A stretch of DNA of 64,000 bases, taken from positions 7,104,239 to 7,168,238 of the forward strand of contig NC_034013.1 of the NCBI RefSeq assembly GCF_000346465.2. The letters are read 5' to 3'. The notes beneath the pieces were generated by a model. The model had not been told where the DNA came from. It saw nothing but the letters and a program-made list of their open reading frames with translations, and searched no databases. Both the position numbers and the translations under genes were made by a program. This document shows, in pieces, positions 30,164 through 37,726 of the stretch; positions within the stretch are counted from its first letter, which is position 1, and every line of letters begins with the position of its first letter. The stretch comes from Prunus persica (Eukaryota; Streptophyta; Magnoliopsida; Rosales; Rosaceae).

Positions 30164-30572
30164 ATGTCTTCATCATATCTCCCAGAAACTACTGATTCAA
30201 TTGCTCATGCTTTAGAGGCCATCTGAAGCCATTTCTATTCTTTATCGCATTCTTGAAACCCATCTTCTTCTTCTGAAGCTCTACGGATAAAGGAAGAGGC
30301 TATCACAAATCCGACGGATCTTCTTAGGCAAGAAAATCAAGCAGAGGATCAGGCACATCTGATCTTCAGATTTCCCTGAGAAGCGAACTTTCCTTCGACA
30401 GCGAGTGGAGGCCAGGCTTGCATCTCTTTTGATGGAAAGCAAGGAGTATTCAGAAGCACTAAGTGTCCTATCAGGCTTGATCAAGGAAGTGAGAAGGCTA
30501 GTTGACAAGCTTCTTCTTGTGGACATATATTTGATGCGAGTAAGCTCAATTTCTCTTTGAGAAAACATCCAA
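30164..30572 (+). pseudogene. RPN6: Captured fragment of RPN6/PSMD11 (26S proteasome lid subunit)
   Basis: RPN6 is a PCI-domain subunit of the 26S proteasome regulatory particle. From the ATG at 30164 the first frame reads MSSSYLPETTDSIAHALEA, like the plant RPN6 N terminus, then stops at 30224. Other frames continue with SEAISILYRILE (30222 on), then NPSSSSEALRIKEEAITN and DLLRQENQAED (30257 to about 30350). A second block (30378-30557) reads EKRTFLRQRVEARLASLLME, then KEYSEALSVLSGLIKEVRR and DKLLLVDI; a two-base loss precedes a remnant like SKLNFSLR. The protein between the blocks (roughly 90 residues in the family) and everything downstream are missing. Several stops and frameshifts show it is not functional. 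It sits inside the CACTA element between two direct repeats, so it is best read as host sequence acquired by the transposon. Family identification is from memory of RPN6 sequences. Confidence 0.85.
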
Positions 30573-31355
30573 ATTATTGTCTTTGAGACATGAGAGACTG
30601 AGAGAGGAAGAACTTGGAACCTTAAATGTAAACCGAAAATGAATGAAAGCGACAAATTTATAGAATAAATTTTTAAAACCAACGGCGGTCCTTACAAAAA
30701 AACCGCCGTTTAAATTGTAAAATCAACGTCGGTATGATCGACGTATATTACAGAAATCCACGTCGGTAAATTAATAAAAACGACGTGTTAAATAATCTAC
30801 CATGACGCGAGTTATTACTTATGTACTTTAATTTTTGAGTTTACTACGACGGTACCTACAAACTACTGTCGTATTTATTTACCACGTCCGAAGTTAAATG
30901 TACCGTCGTATTTTGTAATTTATACGTCGTAGTTATATGTAACCGCCGTATTATTTTTTTGAAATGGTTTTATATGTAAGCAACTTTTCGTCTACTTGAC
31001 TTACACATTTGTTGTTTTTATATTCTTATTTTATTTAAATCTGTCATCCAAAAAAGAAACTTTACATATTGCGGAATATTAATTTCCTTCGTTTTAAATT
31101 TCCTCCGGAAAAAAAACTCTATTTATAACGCACTGTAATTGAAAAATAAACTGAAAGGTCACGGGAAAAAAAATTCTATTCATAATTTAAAAATTAAAAT
31201 CCACGTCGGTTATATTAAACCTAACGACGTTAAATGAAATGATTCCACGTCGAACGAAAAATATTGCGTTGTGTTAGTTAAAAACGACGTAGTTAAATGT
31301 AACCGCCGTATTATTTTTTTGAAATGGTTTTATATGTAAGCAACTTTTCGACTTA
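30573..31355. repeat. Motif-rich non-coding region upstream of gene 1
   Basis: AT-rich DNA with frequent CGTCG/CGACG and ACCGCCGT-like motifs. A tandem duplication with a 360-bp offset is present: the block from about 30931 to 31014 (AGTTATATGTAACCGCCG, then GAAATGGTTTTATATGTAAG) recurs at 31291-31367. No ORF of note. Confidence 0.75.
31078..31231 (+). repeat. Direct repeat, copy 2 (right of RPN6 fragment)
   Basis: Partner of 29856-30010, in the same orientation. The two copies bracket the captured RPN6 piece. Confidence 0.8.
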
Positions 31356-32215
31356 CACATGCACTGTTTCCAAACCCGATTAAAAATTTCAATCTCCCAG
31401 AGAAACCTTTTCGCCTTTTTTCCTTGTCAGAGCATTGTCAGAGTTTCTCATCGTCTTCCTCTCGTCTTCTTCGTCGTCTCTGAACTTAAACATCGATCAT
31501 CTTCCTCTTGCTTTCATTGCACGCAAAAGGTAAGCTTTCATTTTCACTATTTTGGTTACTGTTTTGCATGCTCATACGTTTTTTGTTTGAAAAATCTTTT
31601 TACCTTTTTTCTGGCCAAAATCATTTTACTTCTTTCCAAGTTTGATAAAATATACAGACAAAGAGGGAAAGTTTCCAACTTTGAAGACAACTACCTCAAC
31701 TAAATAAGACGACGGTAGACCACGACGGTTCGTCAGTTGTTCTAGCGTCGTCTGAAAATTGACAAAGTTGTTTTTAAAATAATAGTCTTTTTTTATATGC
31801 TTGTTTAATTGCAGGTTTGATTTCTCTGAACAATGGTTTTTGTTTTTCCCTTATTTGATAAAATATAAAGAAAAAGAAACTAGGGTTGGTATCTAATATA
31901 GACGACAAAATATGTTATTGTTTTACGTTGTGTGAATGTTAATACCACGACGGTGTATTACTATTGACGTCGTATGAACATAAATACCACGACGTTATAT
32001 AAATAATATTTTACCACGACGGTGTATTACTATTGACGTCGTGTGAACATATATACCACGACGTTATATAAATAATGGTTTTAAACATTTATTACGTCTG
32101 AGATTATTTCATTGCGTCGTCTAAAATCATATCATACGTCGTATTGTTTTAATACCGTCGTTTGTGTTCTTAATGTTTTCCTGAAATATTTTCACTTGCA
32201 GTTTTGTCTGTTAAA
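31356..32215 (+). promoter_or_regulatory. Probable 5' leader and leader intron(s) of gene 1
   Basis: A pyrimidine-rich, exon-like stretch ends in a strong donor, AAAG|GTAAGC (GT at 31530). Possible acceptors are TTGCAG at 31809-31814 and CTTGCAG ending at 32201, 14 bases before the chosen ATG. The presumed leader intron carries CGTCG/CGACG motifs and a 69-bp tandem duplication (from 31943 and from 32012; TACCACGACGG...GACGTCGT...). I see no confident TATA box. The transcription start is not determined. Confidence 0.5.
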
Positions 32216-35200
32216 ATGGTTTCTCAACAACAAACTAAGGATTCTGGCTCCAAGAAGCTTGGAATGGTAGCTCCTCAAGACAAGTCTTCGAAGGAGATGA
32301 AGTCTTCGAAGAAGATGAAGTTTGCTTCATCATCTGCTGAGACAGAACAAACCAGCCAGACAACAATCTCTGATGATTCAAAGACTGGTCGAGGTATGAG
32401 CACAATGCCTCGTGTTGTGAAGAGAAAGCTTCAGAAACTGAGGCCAATTGTTGAGTACAATAAAAGGGGGAAAGGTGTTGGCCAAGCACATATTGAGATG
32501 CAGTCGTATATTGGTGTGTTGGCACGCTCCAGGATCCCACTTGTGGACAAGAAATGGTCCCAAATCCCCAAGGATATAAAGGAGCAGATTTGGGAAGCAG
32601 TTGACATGGCTTTTGTTGTAGGCCAAGGGGGCAAGACCTCTGTTTTAGCTTCTGCTTCCAAGAAATGGAAGGATTTCAAGTCTACACTAACGATGCATTA
32701 TATCCTTCCATACACCAATGACAGGGAGAAATTAAGCCAACCCCCTGAAACATATAAATTCATAGAGAAAGCACAATGGGATGCCTTTGTAGCTTCAAGG
32801 CTATCCAAAGATTTTGAGTCTGTGCATTCTCAACATGCACAGATTAGGGAGAAACTCGAGTACAATCATCGATTGTCTCGAAAAGGATATGCTGGATTGG
32901 AGGATCAATTGGAGGAAACCATGCCTGGGGTAGAAATTGATCGATCTACCTTATGGAAGAGAGCTAGACAGGACAAACATGGTAACATCCCTGATCCAAA
33001 GGTGGCAGAGAAAGCAAAATTAATTGTAAGCCTACTATCACTCTGTTTTAAATTTTTATTAAACTGTGAATTATTCTTATTACGTCGTATGTTATATTTT
33101 TCGTCGTGTGAATGATATTACCACGTCGAAAAGTTTTTAAAAACGTCGTTAAAGGTCTAAATAGGAATCACTACTATGTTTTCTGTAATTATAGCATAAG
33201 ACGTCGGTGGTTCATTTTCGCGTCGTGTGAATGATATTACCACGTCGAAACTTTTTTAAAAACGTCGTTAACGGTCTAAATAGGAATCACTACTCTGTTA
33301 TCTTTAATTATAGCATAAGATGTCGGTTGTTTATTCATTTCGTCGTTTTAAATAAATAACCACGTCGGTATAACTACCGTCGTGATAAGTTATAATAACG
33401 TCGGTTTATACGTTATTGCGTCGTGTGAAATTATATAATACGTCGTTTGTACATAAATAACCGTCGTGTGTTTTTTTGTTTATCTTTTTTTAGGATGAAT
33501 TGCAGAAACAAGTCTCGGAAGGCAAAGTCAGAGTAGATGGCAGCAATGATGTGCTGACCATGGCTTTGGGCCCCGAGCATCCAGGCAGACTGAGGGGAGT
33601 TGGTGCTGGTGTTTCCCCAAGGCAATATTTCAATTTGCCCAAACCACAGAGGGTGAGCTTTGACGACCGTTTGAAGGACAGTTTAAGAGTTCTCCTTCAA
33701 GAAGAGACTAAAAAGATGGAGGCTAAGGCAAGGGAAGAGGCCTTAAGGATGGAGGCTAGGACAAAACAATTGGTAGAGGCTGAGAGGGAGCATTTCCTGA
33801 GTCAGCTTTCCCAATTAATTCCCAATTTTGATCCAAGCATGCTTAAACCAAGAATTAGCCAAAGCCCCAAAAATCCAATGTCTGACAAAGCTAGCTGCTC
33901 TGGAGGTGATGTGAGATCCCTACATTTGGAGGATGATACTGCCAAAATGGGGAAACATCAGCCAGATGAAGAGAAGGAAGAAGAAAAAAGAGATGAAGAG
34001 AAGGAAGAAGAAAAGGAGAAAGAAGATGAAGAAAAGCATGACGACAAGGTATGTTCACATAACTTTGCCTTTTTTATTTGTTTTTCAAAATTTCAGACGT
34101 CGATATTTTTATTTAATCCGTCGTTTGTTTAAAACTTAGACGGCGGAATTTTTTTAAGACGTAATAAAATATTTAAACGACGGTTTTTGCACCGTCGTTT
34201 AAATGGTTTCAGACGACGCTTTATTCATAAAACCGTCGTCTTTATTGAATTACCACGACAGTTTTTTCACCGTCGTTTAAATACTTTTAAGACGACGTTT
34301 TATTACTTAAACCGTCGTCTTTATTGAATTACCACGTCATTTTTTTTATTTCTTTAAACAGGTTATTGAAGTTGGTGCTTATTCAAATATGGAGGCGCCA
34401 TCTTCTTTAAAAACCCTTTGTCGTTTTGTGGAAACGACACTCCTGCCTGAGGATAAGACACTCCAATTTACAATTGATAAGGAGGTGTTTGGTGGTGAGC
34501 GCGATACCTTCCTCCTGCCTGAAGATATTACACAATTTGCAGGCATGGAAGAAATTGGAGCTACTGTATTGGCTGTATATATGAGGTTTGTACTTCTAAG
34601 ATAATAACTCGTTGGTTTATATATTGCGTCGTCTTAACTAACTAACCACGTCGTCTTAACTAACTACCGTCGTGATAAATATATTATAACGTCCTTATCT
34701 ATTTCAGTACGTCGTGTGAAATATTATAATACGTCGTTTTTTTATACATAACCGTCGTGTTTGTTTTTGCTGACTTGTTTATATTATTTTATGTATTTAG
34801 GTACTTACACGATGTTTTGAAACAAGCCAATATGTGCAGCATGGTTGGCTTTATTGACCCTGCTACAGTTAGTGCCAACTCTGGCACAATAACTGAAAGA
34901 TCACGACTGGTAGCAGCTCGACTTCAGAAGACAGACGGTGAACAGCTTTTCATGATGCCTTACAATCCAGGGTTAGTCTCCTTAGGATTTTGTTTTTATG
35001 ATTTTCAATAAATGACAGATTATAAACTAACCACGTCGGTGTTTTATTTTATTTAGTCGTTTGAAACTACTAACCACGTCGGTATTTATTTGTCGTCGTG
35101 ATAAATATATAATGTCGTCGTTATCTACTTTATTTCGTCGTGTGAAATACTATAATACGTCGTTTTTGTAAATAACCGTCGTTTTTATATTAATTTTGTG

Positions 35201-35760
35201 CAGCCGTCATTGGATCTTGCTGATTGTAAGAGCAAAGAAGGAGACCGTCTATTTTCTGGATCCTCTGCCAGGTCATCGTGTGGTCGACGAAGAGGCGAAA
35301 AACATTGTGAACAGTGCTTTAAAAATATATCATACCCACATAGCCCGAGCAGGACGTAAAAATGTAATTTGGAAAACTCTCTCAGGCACACCAAAGCAAC
35401 CCAACAATGTCGAATGCGGGTATTATGTGATGCGCTTCATGAGGGACATCATCATGGATCCTTCCTTGGGGTTTGAGAATAAGGTAAGAAGAAATTACCT
35501 TCATACATTTCACGTCGTTTTTTGTATTATCAACGACGGTCGTGTAAAATTAACGTCGTTGAATGGATATACTACGTCGGTTATGAAAAATATCGTCGTC
35601 TGTGATTGAATTTCTTTTTATTTATAAACCCTAATAGTCATTGTTTATGCAGTATGCCAAGGGAAACCAGGAAGCTTCATACCCCCAAGAAGCCATTGAT
35701 GAAGTCCGGAATGAATGGGCAGAGTTTGTTTTCCAAATTATTAAACAGGGCAATTATTGA
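32216..35760 (+). CDS. Transposon gene 1: Transposase_24-like region plus Ulp1 (C48) protease
   Basis: Six coding exons join in frame: 32216-33025, 33494-34048, 34362-34585, 34801-34971, 35204-35483 and 35653-35760; 2148 nt, 715 residues. All introns are GT-AG. I chose the ATG at 32216 because it follows a leader acceptor at 32201. Residues 1-60 are Lys/Ser-rich. Residues ~65-270 resemble the plant En/Spm Transposase_24 family (GRG-type basic stretch, KKWSQIPKDIKEQIW, SKKWKDFKSTL). Residues 325-375 and 425-455 are charged and coiled-coil-like. Residues ~530-715 match Ulp1/C48 peptidases, which process or remove SUMO-like proteins in the characterised members: His589 in RHW, Asp606 in FLDPL, Gln652, and Cys658 in ECGYYVMRFM. 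All four catalytic positions are present. The role in the element is unknown; DNA binding by the N-terminal half and protease action on a host or element protein are inferences. All five introns are filled with CGTCG motifs. Confidence 0.85.
33026..33493 (+). repeat. Gene 1 intron 1: CGTCG array with 119-bp tandem repeat
   Basis: 468-bp GT-AG intron. Hand count: 15 CGTCG and no CGACG. A 119-bp unit beginning CGTCGTGTGAATGATATTAC at 33102 repeats at 33221, and a third partial start lies at 33341. The last part (about 33341-33470) is homologous to cassettes in introns 3 and 4. Confidence 0.88.
34049..34361 (+). repeat. Gene 1 intron 2: CGTCG array, 78-bp tandem repeat and inverted repeat
   Basis: 313-bp intron with about 6 CGTCG and 3 CGACG. 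A unit of 78-79 bp starts at 34177 and 34255, with a third partial start near 34334. At 34171-34204 there is a perfect inverted repeat with 14-bp arms (ATTTAAACGACGGT and ACCGTCGTTTAAAT) around a 6-bp loop. Confidence 0.88.
34586..34800 (+). repeat. Gene 1 intron 3: CGTCG cassette
   Basis: 215-bp intron with 6 CGTCG and no CGACG. The part from about 34650 to 34760 aligns with cassettes in introns 1 and 4: ACCACGTCG, CCGTCGTGATAA, CGTCGTGTGAAAT, TATAATACGTCGTTT and ATAACCGTCGT in that order. Confidence 0.88.
34972..35203 (+). repeat. Gene 1 intron 4: CGTCG cassette
   Basis: 232-bp intron with 7 CGTCG and no CGACG. About 35072-35190 is homologous to the intron 1 and intron 3 cassettes, with the same motif order and similar spacing, ending a few bases before the TTTTGTGCAG acceptor. 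Confidence 0.88.
35484..35652 (+). repeat. Gene 1 intron 5: small CGTCG array
   Basis: 169-bp intron with 4 CGTCG and 1 CGACG, all in the first 120 bp. Not obviously homologous to the cassettes of introns 1, 3 and 4. Confidence 0.8.
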
Positions 35761-37020
35761 ACACTTGATATTTATGTATAATGTACAAATTTTCTCTATA
35801 ATATGTAATGTAAAAATTTGTTGAGGTTTTCTTAAATTAAAAAAAAAACATACAAATTGCTTAACCGACGTGTAATACTTTTCCAACGACCTAATAAAGT
35901 CAAAAACCGTCGTATTTTGTTGTTTCGTGTTTTAAACAAATACGACGTAAAAATATAGTTAGACGACGTTCTTTGAACAATTGAGTCGTTTATGGTTTAC
36001 AACATCTTCAATTTCTTAAGGGTTCAGGGTATCATCGACGACGTTTATGTAACGACAGCGGTTAAGTCGTGGAATATATATTTTACGTCGTATAGTTAAA
36101 TAGCCGCCATGGTTTCTCATTTTAACGACGTCATTTTAACGACTTAGTAGTCTATTACAATTTACAACGTCTACAATTTATTAACACCGACGTGGTTTGT
36201 TGTTGTGGTAAGAATATTTTATTATTTTTATTTCAAAATATTCAAAATAAATTTAAAATAAATCAGAAAATTGAAAAGTCATCTCCTATGAAGTCATTGA
36301 TATATTTTCTTCCACATAAACCTTGAAAAAATTCATTTTGAATAACAAAAATTTAAAATGACCATCCAAAACAAAATTGTTTTGATGAGTCATAAAATCA
36401 CTTCTAGTTTTATGGTTTAGGGTTTAGAGTCTAGGGTTTAGAGATTAGGGTTGTTATTTATTGGGGTTTATTTTTAAAGTATAATTTTTGGGTAGTCTAG
36501 GGTATATGTTAGGCTTTAAAACCATAAAACCTTTTATAAACTTAATTTTTTAAATTGTATAATTTAGTTTTATGGGTTTAGGGTATTAATTTTTAACGAC
36601 GGTGGTTGCGTCGTGGAATACATATTTTACGTCGTACAGAAAAACATACGACATGGTTTACTCTTTAAACGACGTCATTTTAATATGTAAGTCGGTTTAT
36701 ATAATTTACAACGTCTTTAATTTCTTAACACCGACGTGGTTTTTCAGTCGTCGTTATATAAAAAATTCAAAATAAATTTAAAATTAATCCGAAAAATGAA
36801 GCTTCAAAATGAACGGCCTTACGTTCTTAATTCGAAAAATGAAGTTTCCGTCGTGGAATATTAAATTTACGTCGGTACGTGTAGAACTTTCGCCTTGGTT
36901 TTTCTTTCGACGTTTTAAAACGCGCGAGCTCTAAAACCTAAAATTTTTTAGATTTGGCTCTTATTCTTATACTTCGAACCCTGAAACCTAAAATTTTCAG
37001 ATTTCGCGCGACATAACATT
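35761..37020. other. Intergenic region between gene 1 and TNP2
   Basis: AT-rich and non-coding. Motif clusters lie at about 35860-36200 and 36590-36910 (for example CGACGACGTT, ACGTCGTATAG, ACCGACGTGGTTT). Between them is a motif-free stretch with telomere-like repeats. No AATAAA is obvious just after gene 1; the 3' end of its transcript is not placed. Confidence 0.7.
36412..36452 (+). repeat. Short degenerate telomere-like (TTTAGGG) tract
   Basis: GGTTTAGGGTTTAGAG followed by CTAGGGTTTAGAGATTAGGG: about five imperfect copies of the plant telomere unit. Isolated TAGGG and TTTAGGG remnants occur nearby (about 36497 and 36576). Such tracts are common in plant intergenic DNA and telo-box promoters; this is not a chromosome end. 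Confidence 0.6.
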
Positions 37021-37726
37021 TCGCTCTCTCACTTCTGCTCTAATTAAAAGTTGCACTCTCCAGGCTCCGTCGAATCTGTGAGCTCGTCCAACCTGTAAGT
37101 ACAAACCCTATCTTCCCCTTGTAAATTCATTGAATGATATTAGGTTGTTTTGTTAAAGGGGTTCATGTGTATGCTTTGCGATCTGTTAATAATGTGCTTA
37201 TAGGTATGGGTTCATGGATTTTCTGTTTAATGGGTTCATGGATTACATTATCTGTTATGTTGAATTGGGAATGGATTTAATTTTGTCGTATCTTTTAATC
37301 ACCCTATGTTATGTTGAATTGGGAATGGATTTATTGTTTTCATGCTTGGTTTCATGTATATGTTGGTTTCTTGCTTGGTTTCATATATATGTTGTGTTCT
37401 TAATGGGTTTTGTGTTCTTGAAAATAAACTGAGACACGACGAATTTTAAGGCATACGACGACGATTAGACGACGGTTTTTTTAAACTACCGTCGTTGTAT
37501 TACTTATACACGACGGTTTTTTCATAAACCGTCGTTTGTATTACTTATAATAGACGACGTCTGTTGAAAATCCGTCGTCTATATATGCCAAATATGTCTG
37601 TTTTTGTTTAAAACCCGTCGTCTCTGTTGTGTATTACTTGCGATTAGATCATTGTATAATCTGCTATAGTGATGGTCATTGCCTGTATTTTCACTTTATT
37701 ATAGATAATAGGTTATAGTGTCGGAG
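37021..37726 (+). promoter_or_regulatory. Probable TNP2 5' leader with intron and inverted motif pairs
   Basis: A TC-rich leader-like stretch (from about 37021) ends at a good donor, AACCT|GTAAGTAC (GT at 37095). Candidate acceptors lie at 37704, 37711 and 37718, just before the ATG at 37727. The second half of this presumed intron holds inverted motif pairs: ACGACGGT 37469-37476 with ACCGTCGT 37488-37495, and ACGACGGTTT 37510-37519 with AAACCGTCGT 37526-37535. The first half (37100-37430) has no motifs. Directly upstream, A/T-rich CCTAAAATTTT blocks repeat twice. No TATA box is called. Confidence 0.5.

Noticed and set aside
30281..30682. 133-residue minus-strand ORF
   Set aside because: Antisense shadow of the RPN6 fragment, whose + strand gives the recognisable protein.
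31359..31703. 114-residue + strand ORF before gene 1
   Set aside because: Low-complexity Phe/Ser-rich translation of a TC-rich 5' leader interrupted by a strong splice donor at 31530.
36412..36452. Chromosome end or telomere fusion site
   Set aside because: Only about five degenerate units, internal to a transposon, with no long array.
37214..37432. 72-residue hydrophobic ORF before TNP2
   Set aside because: Lies in the presumed leader intron; produced by an imperfect duplication of TATGTTGAATTGGGAATGGA. No family resemblance.
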